A stretch of DNA of 64,000 bases, taken from contig CAJNBX010000001.1 in assembly GCA_905221115.1 (NCBI GenBank), forward strand, positions 248,001 to 312,000, written 5' to 3'. Below the pieces are notes generated by a model, which had not been told where the DNA came from, ran no database searches, and saw only the letters and a list, made by a program, of their open reading frames with translations. This DNA comes from a bacterium. GTDB lineage: Bacteria; Bacillota; Bacilli; Lactobacillales; Streptococcaceae. Positions 16,922 through 26,431 of the stretch are shown piece after piece; position 1 is the stretch's first letter; every line of letters begins with the position of its first letter. The translations under genes were made by a program, and so were the position numbers.

Positions 16922-18889
16922 TTATTTAATGTGTTTTTCTAATTCTTTTTGGTACTTACCGTTTGATTCCAATTTTTCTTTTTGCCATTTTTTCAGTGCT
17001 TCTTCATATTCTTTCGTTGTAACGATATCTTTTTGCAATCTCATTCCTTTAAAGATATATGGATCCCCCTTAATACCAACTTGTGAGTATGGTTTTGAGA
17101 ATGGTACTACGTTACTTACAACTGGAGAACCACCAGATGAGGCTGTAGGCATCAATAATGAACTATCTGTCAACCAAGCTTGAGCTTTGGCATATTTTTC
17201 ATATCTCTTCTCTAGGTCAGTGGTCTCAGAAACAGCATCTTCTAACAATTTTTTATATTGATCCAAACCAAGTTTAGAGACAACATCCTTATCTTTTCCT
17301 TTCGTAATACCAAGGTGTTTCATGGCAGAACCAGATTTTGGATCCATAATATTCAAGTAAGACGCTGGATCTTGATAGCTTGGAGCCCATCCTGTACTGT
17401 TCAAATCATAGTCTTTTTGAGAAGGAACACGCGCTTGTGATGTAATTGTTTCCTTTTCATTATCTGTCATTTGAAGAACATCGATGACAACATTTTCAGC
17501 ACCAAGAGTTGATTCAATAGACTGTTTGAAAGAGTTGCTTTGTTGAACGGCGATAGTATCTGTTTGTTCAACCGGGACATCCAAGTGAATTGGGAAGGTT
17601 ACCCCTTTAGATTCCAAGTCTTTCTTAGCTTTTTCGAAAGCAGCTTTAGCCTTTTCAGGGTTGTAGATAGAATCCTTACCGTCAACTAGCTCAACACCTT
17701 TCCATTGGTCACCATAGTTCACCAACTCTGCTTGAGCGATTTGACCAAAGTTCTTACCACCTGCTTGTACGAAGTTATCTGGAACAAGGCTGTTACGAAT
17801 AATCTTGTCCGCACCATCTTCACCGTTTAGCTGGGCAGCATAAGAATGACGGTTGAAGGCAAAGTTGATAGCCTGACGGAAGTCCTTATTAAGCATAGCT
17901 TCTTTTGTAGAAGTCTTTTGCTCTTCGCTTGTTTTCGCAGTTTTATTGTATGACTGACGGTTTACGTTAAAGGTGAAGTAATAACTACTTGAGTCCTGTG
18001 GGCTATAAGTGATTTTATCTCCGTATTGTTCCAAAGTAGAAGCAAAGTTTGAGCTGCTTGGGAAGAGACGGGCTGTCGTATAAGCACCAGAGGAGAAGCT
18101 ACGGATCAAAGACTCCTGATCTGAACCATCGTAGTAGGTCAATTTAATCTTCTCAATTTTAACATTTTCTTTATCCCAGTAATTTGGATTTTTTTCATAT
18201 TCAATCAACGATTTAGAAGTCAATGTTTTTAAGAAATAAGGACCATTGTAGAGAATCCCTGCTGGGCTAACCTCTCCGTAATTCTTTCCAGATGCCTTTA
18301 AAAACTCTTCATTTACAGGCAACATCGTCGCTGTTGTCACTTTTGAATTCCAGAAACTTTCTGGCGCATTCAATGTATACTCAACTGTGTAGTCATCCAA
18401 AGCTTTAACACCAACTGTAGAGAAATCATTGGTTTCACCAGTCATGTAGGCGTCCAAGCCCTTGATGGAATTTTGGATGAGAGAGACACCGTCTGACTTA
18501 CCGTCAGCTACGTGTTTCAATCCTGTTACAAAGTCATGGGCTGTTACTTCTGCATATTCTTCACCTTCAGAAGTGTACCATTTAACTCCTTTACGAAGTT
18601 TGTAGGTATAAGTCAAACCATCTTTTGACACAGACCAATCCTCAGCCAAGGAAGGGATAACATTTCCGTACTGGTCGTTTTCCATCAAGCCATCAACCAC
18701 GTTCCCGATGACATCTGTTGTAGATGTACGAGTCGCTATACTATAGTCCAAAGATGCTGGATCTACTGCATAGACATATGAAAATGTTGTCGGTGCATCT
18801 GCTTCTTTATCAGCTTTTCCACAAGCCACTAAAAGAGCTGTTGTGCTCAGGACCACTCCTGCTGTTAAGAGCCACTTTTTCGATTTCAT
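16922..18889 (-). CDS. Oligopeptide-binding lipoprotein, AmiA/AliA/AliB family
   Basis: 655 residues. Signal peptide with lipobox LLVAC (Cys ~24), then an SBP_bac_5 fold: YAVDPASLDY, GLMENDQYGNVIPSLAEDW, GLTYTYKLRKGVKWY, LNKDFRQAINFAFNR. It is clearly homologous to the pneumococcal Ami-system receptors, which feed peptides to AmiCDEF and sense neighbouring strains. No permease or ATPase genes are near, so it would be an orphan receptor sharing the Ami permease. ATG at 18889 with GGAG seven bases upstream (the longer frame begins with TTG). Cannot say which Ali subtype. Confidence 0.88.
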   Translation of the reverse strand: MKSKKWLLTAGVVLSTTALLVACGKADKEADAPTTFSYVYAVDPASLDYSIATRTSTTDVIGNVVDGLMENDQYGNVIPSLAEDWSVSKDGLTYTYKLRKGVKWYTSEGEEYAEVTAHDFVTGLKHVADGKSDGVSLIQNSIKGLDAYMTGETNDFSTVGVKALDDYTVEYTLNAPESFWNSKVTTATMLPVNEEFLKASGKNYGEVSPAGILYNGPYFLKTLTSKSLIEYEKNPNYWDKENVKIEKIKLTYYDGSDQESLIRSFSSGAYTTARLFPSSSNFASTLEQYGDKITYSPQDSSSYYFTFNVNRQSYNKTAKTSEEQKTSTKEAMLNKDFRQAINFAFNRHSYAAQLNGEDGADKIIRNSLVPDNFVQAGGKNFGQIAQAELVNYGDQWKGVELVDGKDSIYNPEKAKAAFEKAKKDLESKGVTFPIHLDVPVEQTDTIAVQQSNSFKQSIESTLGAENVVIDVLQMTDNEKETITSQARVPSQKDYDLNSTGWAPSYQDPASYLNIMDPKSGSAMKHLGITKGKDKDVVSKLGLDQYKKLLEDAVSETTDLEKRYEKYAKAQAWLTDSSLLMPTASSGGSPVVSNVVPFSKPYSQVGIKGDPYIFKGMRLQKDIVTTKEYEEALKKWQKEKLESNGKYQKELEKHIK

Positions 18890-18911
18890 CAAAAATCTCC
18901 TTTTGTTTGTT

Positions 18912-19934
18912 TTAATCTACTTTTACAATCCAACCTTCTGGCGCTTCAATATCACCAAACTGAATTCCTGTCAATTCATCATAGAGTTTACGAGTCACAG
19001 GGCCAACTTCTGTTTCACTATAGAACACATGAAAATCATCGCCGTGCTGAATTCCACCAATTGGCGAAATAACTGCTGCTGTACCACAGGCACCTGCCTC
19101 TACAAAACGGTCAAGGTTATCAATTGGGACATCCCCCTCAATAGGAGTCAAGCCCAAGCGGTGTTCTGCCAAATAAAGCAAAGAATACTTAGTAATAGAT
19201 GGCAAGATAGATGGACTCAATGGTGTTACAAATTCATTATCAGCTGTAATTCCAAAGAAGTTAGCTGAACCGACTTCTTCAATCTTTGTATGAGTTGATG
19301 GGTCTAGATAGATAACATCTGAGAAATGACGTGACTTGGCCAATTTCCCTGGCAAGAGACTTGCAGCATAGTTCCCACCAACCTTAGCCGCACCTGTACC
19401 ATTTGGAGCCGCACGGTCGTATTCATCCTGAATCAAGAAGTTGGTTGGAACCAAACCACCCTTAAAGTAATTTCCAACTGGCATAGCAAAGATGGTGAAA
19501 ATGTATTCCTCTGCTGGTTTAACCCCGATAATATCTCCAACACCAATCAAAAGTGGACGAAGATAAAGGGTTCCACCTGTTCCATATGGTGGTACGTATT
19601 CTTCATTGGCGCGGACAACTGCCTTACAAGCTTCTACAAACATGTCTGTCGGAACTTGTGGCATCAAGAGACGATCACAAGTACGTTGCAGACGTTTAGC
19701 ATTTTCGTCAGGACGGAAAAGTTGAACACTACCATCCTTAGTACGGTAAGCTTTCAAACCTTCAAAGGCTTGTTGACCATAGTGAAGACTTGGAGAAGAC
19801 TCTGAAATATGCAAAGTTGCATCCTCTGTGAGCTCTCCTTGATCCCATTGTCCATTTTTAAAATGAGCAATATAGCGATAAGGTAATTTCATATAGGAAA
19901 AACCAAGGTTTTCCCAATCAATCGTTACTGTCAT
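18912..19934 (-). CDS. ilvE: Branched-chain amino acid aminotransferase
   Basis: 340 residues, class IV PLP fold. It interconverts branched-chain amino acids and their 2-oxo acids. Family motifs: YGQQAFEGLKAYR (~52), LYLRPLLIGVG, AAKVGGNYAASLLPG and the EEVGSANFFGI segment. Same strand and 22 bases upstream of the lipoprotein gene, possibly cotranscribed. GAATAAGGAG ribosome site. No T-box or attenuator is visible upstream. Confidence 0.96.
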   Translation of the reverse strand: MTVTIDWENLGFSYMKLPYRYIAHFKNGQWDQGELTEDATLHISESSPSLHYGQQAFEGLKAYRTKDGSVQLFRPDENAKRLQRTCDRLLMPQVPTDMFVEACKAVVRANEEYVPPYGTGGTLYLRPLLIGVGDIIGVKPAEEYIFTIFAMPVGNYFKGGLVPTNFLIQDEYDRAAPNGTGAAKVGGNYAASLLPGKLAKSRHFSDVIYLDPSTHTKIEEVGSANFFGITADNEFVTPLSPSILPSITKYSLLYLAEHRLGLTPIEGDVPIDNLDRFVEAGACGTAAVISPIGGIQHGDDFHVFYSETEVGPVTRKLYDELTGIQFGDIEAPEGWIVKVD

Positions 19935-19968
19935 ATTCCACTCCTTATTCTAAAAACCTATTTCTTAT

Positions 19969-19996
19969 ATTCTACACTTTTTTTCTAAAATAGCAA
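19969..19996 (-). promoter_or_regulatory. ilvE promoter
   Basis: -35 TTGCTA (19991-19996), 16 bp, -10 TAGAAT (19969-19974) on the minus strand, 35 bases before the ilvE ATG. Confidence 0.55.
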
Positions 19997-20091
19997 GTAT
20001 ATTTTGTAATTTTCAGAAAATTTCTTCAATAAAAAGAATCTAAGGTATCTATCGTAATGAATCCTATATAGAGATTCATAAAGAACTCAAA

Positions 20092-20160
20092 TTATTCTTC
20101 TATCTCGTTTAGTGCAATCTTATTGAGAAAACCTGGACTCATATCAAAAAGCACCTCAAA
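20092..20160 (-). pseudogene. Possible 3' coding remnant next to the inverted-repeat element
   Basis: The minus strand reads FEVLFDMSPGFLNKIALNEI then EE and a stop, a protein-like C-terminus with no upstream frame: reading upstream enters the element at 20161 and soon meets a stop. It may be the tail of a gene truncated by that element. Parent gene not recognised; could be chance. Confidence 0.25.
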
Positions 20161-20320
20161 AGAGTTTGGGACAAAAGTCTAACCTTAAATATAAAAAGCG
20201 AACAAAACGAGTTATCTGACATTCAGAATTCTATCTTGTTCGCTTTTTTTCCTAATCTATCGATTTTAAAAATTTATAATAAAGAATTCCTAAAATCAAA
20301 ATCTTTTTGTCCCAGTCTCT
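20161..20320. repeat. Small inverted-repeat element (MITE-like)
   Basis: ~160 bp with 16-17 bp terminal inverted repeats: AGAGTTTGGGACAAAAG (20161-20177) and, at the other end, the complement of AGAGACTGGGACAAAAA (20304-20320). Inside is a 13-bp perfect stem AAAAAGCGAACAA/TTGTTCGCTTTTT (20193-20205 and 20236-20248) that could act as a terminator. No coding capacity. It occupies most of the 480-base gap between ilvE and the ATP-grasp gene. No second copy in this window. Confidence 0.6.
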
Positions 20321-20370
20321 TTACGAGGCTGTTTTGTCCTATTCTTGTTTCAATCTGCTGTGTTTCTCAT

Positions 20371-20410
20371 AAAAAACAAAAGGATTAAGAAAGTCATTTT
20401 CCTTAACCCT
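20371..20410 (-). terminator. Terminator of the ATP-grasp/esterase operon
   Basis: On the minus strand AGGGTTAAGGAAA pairs with TTTCTTAATCCTT, followed by TTGTTTTTT; 10 bases after the ATP-grasp stop. Confidence 0.75.
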
Positions 20411-20418
20411 ATAGTCCC

Positions 20419-21585
20419 TTAAGCTTGACGTTGTCCGAAATCTGCAATCATCTGCTCCATTTCTTGTCGACTCGGAGTTGTCAGCATATAAAGGTAATCT
20501 CCTTGAAGTTCCGCAAAGGCTGCTGGCATGATTTTTTTAACCTTGAACTGCTGGCTATATTTGTCAAGCAAATCCTCCTCAGAATAGACATAATGAGCAT
20601 TTGCACGACGGGATGTAGCTAAACAATACTGCGGTTCAAACTCTGACACTGGGAACTCTTCTCCTGCTACAATAGCAGCATATCCACGATAAAGGTCCAA
20701 GGAATGGGCAAAGTTATAAACATCAATTGTAAAACCACCTGCAGGACGGTTGTTGTACTCAATGGCAATATAATCGTCTTCTTCACGGAAAAACTCAATA
20801 TGGAAGAACCGTTCTTTCATACCAAATTCTTTGACGATAGCCTCACCATATTTACGTAATTTAGGATCCATATCCTTGAGAACGTAATAAGAATTGTCCA
20901 TCTTGTAAATCATGAGATCAAGCGGTGTATAGGCGTAATCAAAGGTTGTTGAGAAGACAATTTTACCATCCTTGTCCACAAGACCATCAAATGTACAAAT
21001 TTCGCTAGAGGTGACAAATTTCTCAAAGAAATAAACAGTTGAATGATCCCACTCAGTCTTGAAGTGATTGATATCGTCTTCTGTCTCAAGCTTAAAGGTT
21101 GCGGCTGCTCCCACTCCATTATCAGGTTTGGCAATCATTGGAAGACCGATTTCGTTCACTGCTTGATCAACATCTGCTTCCGTCTTGATAACAGCTCCAG
21201 GTACCACGGGGACACCTGCTTTTTTGAAAAGCTTCTTCATTTCAGACTTAAATTTCGTCTTTTTGAGATCCTCTGGTTTGGCACCAAAAACATTGAATTG
21301 CTCACGAAGACTTGCGTCCAACTCTAGCCAATATTCATTGTGGGATTCGATGCGATCAATTGGACCATGTTTATAGAAAAGGAAAGCAACTGCTCTCTTG
21401 ACTTCATCTATATTTTCAAGATTGTCCACACGGAAATATTCGGTTAGGCTATTGTGTAAAGGTTCATCTAATTGCTCGTATGGTTCTTGGCCAATCCCCA
21501 AGACTGTGATGCCTTTATTAGCTAGTTCAATGGTAAACTGTTGAAAGTTTTGTGGATAGTAGGGAGAAATAACAAGGTAATTCAT
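20419..21585 (-). CDS. ATP-grasp domain protein
   Basis: 388 residues: N-terminal Rossmann-like segment (MNYLVISPYYPQNFQQF, GITVLGIGQEPYEQL), then an ATP-grasp domain with KKAGVPVVPG, LPMIAKPDNGVGAAATFKL and the Mg-binding IEFFREEDDYIAIEYNNRPAGG. Such enzymes ligate a carboxylate to an amine or thiol through an acyl phosphate. Related to CarB-like or peptide-ligase proteins, but the substrate is unknown. Third gene of an operon with two esterases; AAGGAG site 12 bases after the esterase stop. Confidence 0.8.
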   Translation of the reverse strand: MNYLVISPYYPQNFQQFTIELANKGITVLGIGQEPYEQLDEPLHNSLTEYFRVDNLENIDEVKRAVAFLFYKHGPIDRIESHNEYWLELDASLREQFNVFGAKPEDLKKTKFKSEMKKLFKKAGVPVVPGAVIKTEADVDQAVNEIGLPMIAKPDNGVGAAATFKLETEDDINHFKTEWDHSTVYFFEKFVTSSEICTFDGLVDKDGKIVFSTTFDYAYTPLDLMIYKMDNSYYVLKDMDPKLRKYGEAIVKEFGMKERFFHIEFFREEDDYIAIEYNNRPAGGFTIDVYNFAHSLDLYRGYAAIVAGEEFPVSEFEPQYCLATSRRANAHYVYSEEDLLDKYSQQFKVKKIMPAAFAELQGDYLYMLTTPSRQEMEQMIADFGQRQA

Positions 21586-21597
21586 AGGTAACTCCTT

Positions 21598-22338
21598 TTA
21601 TAAATAGAGATTGTCGAGGAAATAAGGCATTTGTTTGCGCCACCATTCCCAGTCGTGGGCGACATCGTGTCCCCATTCAGCAAACCAAGCTGGAATTTGT
21701 TTCTGGTCAAAGGCTTCTTTAAGCTTGTAGAAGGATGGCAGACCGTCTTGTTCCCAAGCTCCAAGTCCTGTACACAGCACAATCTCTGCCTGACGATAAC
21801 GGTCAATAAACCAGCCGTCGTTCTGGTTCCAGATATAATCTACTGGCGAGTTTTGGTAAATGGCATCGTCATTGTAGTAATCGCCGACAAAGAAACGTGC
21901 GTCGTAAACACCACTAAGAGCAATCACCTTGGTAAAGACATCTGGATGTTGGAGAAAAAAGTTGAGTGCATGGTAGGCGCCCATCGAGCAACCTGTCGTC
22001 ATCATTCCATCAAACCAACCTGTCTTATGCTTGATAAAAGGAATGGCCTCTTCAATCACATAGCGTTCGTAAGCACGATGCATCTCCGCCTGGTCATGAC
22101 CATGTTTCCAAGTGGCCAACCAACTCTCACTGTCTACACTGGATAGGGTAAAGAACTGAACACGGCCTTCCTCAATAAAGGAAGCACAAGCATCAATCAT
22201 GCCAAAATCATAGTATTCATTGTGACTACCACCTGATGAAGCAAAGACCACAACTGGAATCCCAGCATGACCATAACGGTTAAGGTACATTTCACGGTTA
22301 AGATTGCCACTCCAGTGGTTAAGATGTTCAATATGCAT
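21598..22338 (-). CDS. Esterase D-type alpha/beta hydrolase
   Basis: 246 residues. Nucleophile elbow GCSMGAYHALNFF with Ser118, and a late His in WGHDVAHDWEWW; no signal peptide, so cytosolic. Belongs to the putative esterase (esterase D / feruloyl esterase-like) group; substrate unknown. GAAAGGAG ribosome site. Middle gene of the esterase-esterase-ATP-grasp set. Confidence 0.85.
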   Translation of the reverse strand: MHIEHLNHWSGNLNREMYLNRYGHAGIPVVVFASSGGSHNEYYDFGMIDACASFIEEGRVQFFTLSSVDSESWLATWKHGHDQAEMHRAYERYVIEEAIPFIKHKTGWFDGMMTTGCSMGAYHALNFFLQHPDVFTKVIALSGVYDARFFVGDYYNDDAIYQNSPVDYIWNQNDGWFIDRYRQAEIVLCTGLGAWEQDGLPSFYKLKEAFDQKQIPAWFAEWGHDVAHDWEWWRKQMPYFLDNLYL

Positions 22339-22356
22339 ATTTTCTCCTTTCTTACT

Positions 22357-23181
22357 TTACCAGTTTTCTGCAAAAAATCTCAGACAGTCTGGTAAATTCT
22401 CCGACCAAGGGATTTCACTATGGATGGCACCAGACTGAACTTTCAAAACAAGATTGCCCAAGTGTACTCCCCCTGCTATCAAATCATGGTAATAGCGAAG
22501 CGATGAGTCGATATAGGCTTGTTTGATATTGCCAGCCATCAAGGTCTTGTCTGTATCATCTGCTTCTTCTGTTCCAACATAGATAAAGATACGCTGGTCA
22601 GGCGATAGTTGCTGACGCTCGATATAGCGGTTAAAGGCTTCTTGGTGGAGCCAGTTGGCAGATGAAAAGACGCCCAAGCAACCAATTTGGTCTTGGTATT
22701 CTAGTCCGATAAACTGGGTAATATTGCCTCCTAGTGAAGACCCAATCATAGCCGTATGCTGGCGGTCAGCTTTGGTACGGTAGGTCTCATCGATAAAAGG
22801 TTTGACCACCTCCATGACAAACTCAGAATATTCCACACCCTTACCGCCAAACTGCTGCCCTGGGATAGGAGATTCTTGGAACTTCCAAGCCGCATACTCA
22901 TTCATCCGACCCATACCATCATTGTCAATGGCTACGACAATCATGCGACTGATATCAGGATTACGCTTAATAGCTGGTATAATCTTCCATGAATGACCAA
23001 TGAAAGACTCCTTGCTATAAAAAACATTTTGCCCGTCATGAAAGTAAACAACAGGATAGGAACGATTCGTGTCTTTCTCATAATCTTTAGGCAGAAGAAC
23101 ACGCACACGGCGCTCCTTACCTGTATAAGGAACCTTGAGTTTGTGTTCTTTCATTTTTAAATAAAAGTAGGATTGATTCAT
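22357..23181 (-). CDS. Esterase D-type alpha/beta hydrolase (second copy)
   Basis: 274 residues from the ATG at 23181; the longer frame begins with a TTG at 23205 and lacks a better ribosome site. YPVVYFHDGQNVF near the N-terminus, MIVVAIDN, nucleophile elbow MIGSSLGGNI and a late His in GAIHSEIPW. Same superfamily as the adjacent esterase but only distantly alike. Cytosolic, substrate unknown. First gene of the operon. Confidence 0.82.
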   Translation of the reverse strand: MNQSYFYLKMKEHKLKVPYTGKERRVRVLLPKDYEKDTNRSYPVVYFHDGQNVFYSKESFIGHSWKIIPAIKRNPDISRMIVVAIDNDGMGRMNEYAAWKFQESPIPGQQFGGKGVEYSEFVMEVVKPFIDETYRTKADRQHTAMIGSSLGGNITQFIGLEYQDQIGCLGVFSSANWLHQEAFNRYIERQQLSPDQRIFIYVGTEEADDTDKTLMAGNIKQAYIDSSLRYYHDLIAGGVHLGNLVLKVQSGAIHSEIPWSENLPDCLRFFAENW

Positions 23182-23234
23182 TGTCAGAAAACTCTCTATA
23201 TTCAAAATTTTATTTCATTATATCACAATTATAG

Positions 23235-23283
23235 AAAAAAAGTTAGTTTTGCTTCCGTTTTTGGAATTAAAAACTAACTTTTT
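23235..23283. terminator. Bidirectional terminator after thiI
   Basis: AAAAAGTTAGTTTT pairs with AAAACTAACTTTTT around an 18-base loop, with A/T runs at both ends; it separates thiI-iscS from the esterase operon. Confidence 0.8.
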
Positions 23284-23317
23284 CATTTATTTTTCTAAAT
23301 TCTTCTGGATTTTCTGA

Positions 23318-24532
23318 TTAGAGCAGATTGTCAATCAAGTCATCCACTTCATCTTTTTCAGCCTGCGGTGTAATCTCAGTAATCATGATTCCAGCCACTG
23401 CTCGCTCAACTAAGCCTTCAACATCCATACGTGCTTCATACTGCTCTGCATTCTTAATCTTAGGATTGGTCTTAGGACGATCTGGCGCAAAAATCGTACA
23501 GCAGTCTTCAAAAGGTTGGATAGAGATTTCAAAGGTATCGATTTCCTGGGCGATGTCAATGATTTCCAACTTGTCCATAGTAACCACAGGACGAATGATG
23601 GGAGTGTTGGTCACAGCGTTAATAGCCTGCATACTTTCAAGAGTTTGACTGGCTACTTGACCAAGACTTTCCCCATTGATGATAACTAAACCATTTCGTA
23701 CCTCACGAATACGATCAGTAATCCGCATCATAAAACGACGCGTCAAGGTCATAAGGTAGGCTTCTGGCGCTTTGGCCTTGATTTCCTCTTGAATCTCTGT
23801 AAAAGGAACTTCGATAAACTGGATATTTCCACCAAACTTGGTTAATTTACGGGTCAAATCTTGGGCTTTTTTAAGAGCTCCAGGACTCGTGTAAGGTGGG
23901 CTGGCAAAATGAACTGCCTCTATATCTACCCCTCGTTTAAGCGCTAGATAGCCAGCTACAGGGGAATCGATTCCCCCTGACAACATGAGCATGCCCTTAC
24001 CAGAAGTTCCCACTGGTAATCCACCTGCCCCTCGAATGGTTTCATAAGAAATATAAGCAGCTTCCTCACGAATCTCCACCTGAAGATTGATATCAGGACT
24101 TTTCATTTGAGCTTGCACATTTGGAATAGCTTCAAATACAGCCCCTCCAAGTGTTTGGTTGAGTTCACGACTGTCGAGTTCAAAGTTGTGGTCGCTACGC
24201 TTGCTAGAAATCTTAAAGGTCATGCCTTCCTTGTAGATGTCCTGCATAATCTCTTGGACAGCAGACTTCAGAACTTCTACAGATTTTTCAACCTTATAAA
24301 CAGGGGAAAAGTTTTGAATTCCAAAGACTTGCTTAAGCGATTCTGCTACTGCTGTGTAATCTGCTCCATTGAGGTAAGCGTGGGCACGGTCACGATCTGC
24401 CGTTACCTTAACTTGGGGATAGATAGACAAAACGTCTGAAATATTATTGCGAAGTTTATTGATGAAACGCATACGGTTTTTGCCCTTTGTTGACAATTCT
24501 CCGTAGCGAATCATAATTTCTGAATATTGCAT
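23318..24532 (-). CDS. thiI: tRNA 4-thiouridine synthase ThiI
   Basis: 404 residues: N-terminal ferredoxin-like and THUMP domains, then the adenylating PP-loop [19 protein letters not shown] (~185) and C-terminal [17 protein letters not shown]. It transfers sulfur to U8 of tRNA and in some bacteria to the thiazole pathway. The rhodanese domain of the E. coli protein is absent, as usual in Firmicutes, so sulfur must come directly from a partner desulfurase, the gene just upstream. AGGAG site, 8 bases after that gene. Confidence 0.96.
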   Translation of the reverse strand: MQYSEIMIRYGELSTKGKNRMRFINKLRNNISDVLSIYPQVKVTADRDRAHAYLNGADYTAVAESLKQVFGIQNFSPVYKVEKSVEVLKSAVQEIMQDIYKEGMTFKISSKRSDHNFELDSRELNQTLGGAVFEAIPNVQAQMKSPDINLQVEIREEAAYISYETIRGAGGLPVGTSGKGMLMLSGGIDSPVAGYLALKRGVDIEAVHFASPPYTSPGALKKAQDLTRKLTKFGGNIQFIEVPFTEIQEEIKAKAPEAYLMTLTRRFMMRITDRIREVRNGLVIINGESLGQVASQTLESMQAINAVTNTPIIRPVVTMDKLEIIDIAQEIDTFEISIQPFEDCCTIFAPDRPKTNPKIKNAEQYEARMDVEGLVERAVAGIMITEITPQAEKDEVDDLIDNLL

Positions 24533-24540
24533 GAATGCTC

Positions 24541-25683
24541 CTATCTTACTTTTTTAGTTTGATTGTAAATCAATTTTAACTTGGTCAAAAACTGCTCGAC
24601 CTGACTCATATCATTTTCAAGATCTAGACTAAGACGCACAGCTGACTGGGCCTTATCCTTGTCCACTCCCATGGCAATCAAGGTACCTGCAGGTTTCCCT
24701 GCCTTGGACGAACAAGCAGAGGTCGTTGAGATGAAAATATCATAGTCTTCAAAAGCGTGAACGATGACTTCACCACGAACACCCTTGATTCCAAAAGTCA
24801 GAATATGAGGGGCAAAGTCTTCCTCATCTGAAAAGACAAAAATATCTGGATAGTCCAGAAGTGCTTGACGAATCACTGCCTTCATCTGCCCAGTCTTGCT
24901 AGTAAAGATATCTAGCTTTTCCATAGACAAGCGGAGGGCCTTAGCTGTCGCTGCAATTCCTGCCACATTTTCAGTTGTCGAACGGTAATCACGTTCCTGA
25001 CCACCACCTGTTAAAAGTGGCGTAATTTTCTTACCAGACTTGATATAGACAAAACCAACACCACGAACTCCGTGGAACTTGTGACCAGAGAAAGTCGCGA
25101 AATCCACTCGTTCTGTCAGATACTTTTCAGTCGGAATCTTGGCAAGCGCCTGAACCGCATCAACGTGGAAGGAAATAGTCGGCTTGTCTGCTAACAGTTC
25201 TGAAATAGCCTCAATAGGTTGGATAGAGCCGATTTCATTGTTCACAGCCATGACAGAAACGAGGGTCGTATCTGGTCGTATCAAATCTGCTAGCGCCTCA
25301 ACATCCACAAATCCTTTCTCATTAACTGGAGCAAAATCCACTTCAAACCCTTGATTTTTCAACCAAAGGGCTGACTCTTTGACTGCCGGATGTTCAATGG
25401 CTGATACGATGATGTGCTTGCCAAACTGGGCTTTTTCAAAGGCCACACCCTTGATAACCCAGTTATCACCTTCTGTTCCACCAGATGTAAAGAAGATTTC
25501 ATCACTTTTCTTACCGATTAAATCTGCAATCTGTTGACGTGATGCATCTAAAATTCGTGTTGCCTGGTCTCCCAAACGGTGGAGACTAGATGGATTTCCT
25601 AAAATTTTTGAAGCGACCTGCATATAAGTTTCAAGTGCTTCAGGATAGGGCTTGGTCGTCGCCGAATTATCAAAGTAAATCAT
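24541..25683 (-). CDS. Cysteine desulfurase, IscS/NifS type, partner of ThiI
   Basis: 380 residues, class I-like desulfurase. [17 protein letters not shown] start, PLP His in [13 protein letters not shown], Lys in [16 protein letters not shown], and the catalytic Cys on the extended loop [18 protein letters not shown]. Coupled to thiI it most likely supplies sulfur for tRNA thiolation (the NifZ-ThiI pairing known in B. subtilis), separate from SufS. Divergent from the small membrane-protein gene at 25822. Confidence 0.92.
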   Translation of the reverse strand: MIYFDNSATTKPYPEALETYMQVASKILGNPSSLHRLGDQATRILDASRQQIADLIGKKSDEIFFTSGGTEGDNWVIKGVAFEKAQFGKHIIVSAIEHPAVKESALWLKNQGFEVDFAPVNEKGFVDVEALADLIRPDTTLVSVMAVNNEIGSIQPIEAISELLADKPTISFHVDAVQALAKIPTEKYLTERVDFATFSGHKFHGVRGVGFVYIKSGKKITPLLTGGGQERDYRSTTENVAGIAATAKALRLSMEKLDIFTSKTGQMKAVIRQALLDYPDIFVFSDEEDFAPHILTFGIKGVRGEVIVHAFEDYDIFISTTSACSSKAGKPAGTLIAMGVDKDKAQSAVRLSLDLENDMSQVEQFLTKLKLIYNQTKKVR

Positions 25684-25790
25684 GTTTTCTCACGCTTTCT
25701 AAAATCACTCCTTCTATTGTATCATGAAACGGAGCCTGCGACAAGAAAGGGCAATTCCTCTTTTTTTAAGATTTTTTTAAAGAAATGCGG

Positions 25791-25796
25791 TATAAT
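25791..25796 (+). promoter_or_regulatory. -10 of the 25822 gene
   Basis: TATAAT 25 bases before the ATG; the -35 side is a T/A run without a clear hexamer. Confidence 0.45.
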
Positions 25797-25821
25797 AAAT
25801 TTTAATTAAAGGAGAGAATGC

Positions 25822-26262
25822 ATGTCTAATTATCGTAGAACTTCAAAACCAAAAACAGAACACATCAAAAAAGGCTTTACAGTCTTTCAAAAAACCGTTG
25901 CGACTATCGCTAGTATCCTTGGCTTGATTACCGCAAGTATCACGATTATGAACGCCTTGGATAATAACAAAAATACTAAAAAGGAACCTACAACAAGCCA
26001 GACGACAACCATTGTCAAAGAAATTCAAAAGGAATCCCCTAAGGAAAACACTAGTCCCAATAAGGAAAACAACACTTCTCAAGAAAAAGCACAACAAGAA
26101 GAAACACCAAAATCTAGCGTCAAGGAAGAGAAAAAAGAAGAGCAGAAAACATCAACTCAGGATTCTTCTACTCCTGCTCCTACTCCAAGTAAACCTGCTA
26201 CTGAAAACGAAAAACAGTCCAATAATACTCCAACTTCAGAAAATAAAAGCAATCCTCAGTAA
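25822..26262 (+). CDS. Low-complexity single-pass membrane protein
   Basis: 146 residues: basic N-terminus (YRRTSKPKTEHIKKG), one hydrophobic helix near residues 27-45 (TVATIASILGLITASITIM), then ~100 residues dominated by K, E, S, T, N, P and Q, with no Cys and no LPXTG. By topology the tail is probably outside. I do not recognise a function; it may belong to a streptococcus-specific DUF family. GGAGAGAATGC precedes the ATG and a TATAAT lies at 25791-25796. Transcribed away from iscS. Confidence 0.75.
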   Translation: MSNYRRTSKPKTEHIKKGFTVFQKTVATIASILGLITASITIMNALDNNKNTKKEPTTSQTTTIVKEIQKESPKENTSPNKENNTSQEKAQQEETPKSSVKEEKKEEQKTSTQDSSTPAPTPSKPATENEKQSNNTPTSENKSNPQ

Positions 26263-26431
26263 GTACATGATCTAAGAAAAAATCAACTCAAAAATAAAAC
26301 TGCGCAGTAACTTCTGTCTTGACCACAATCAAGCTAAAGAGAGACTGTGTTTTTGTATAATTGATGTTTTAGATGCTAGATTCTTGACCAATTTTTGAGA
26401 TTCATACTCATAAAGATGAATCCTAGCGATG

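Noticed and set aside
21631-22146. 171-codon plus-strand open frame
   Set aside because: Antisense to the first esterase gene, no ribosome site and no recognisable domain.
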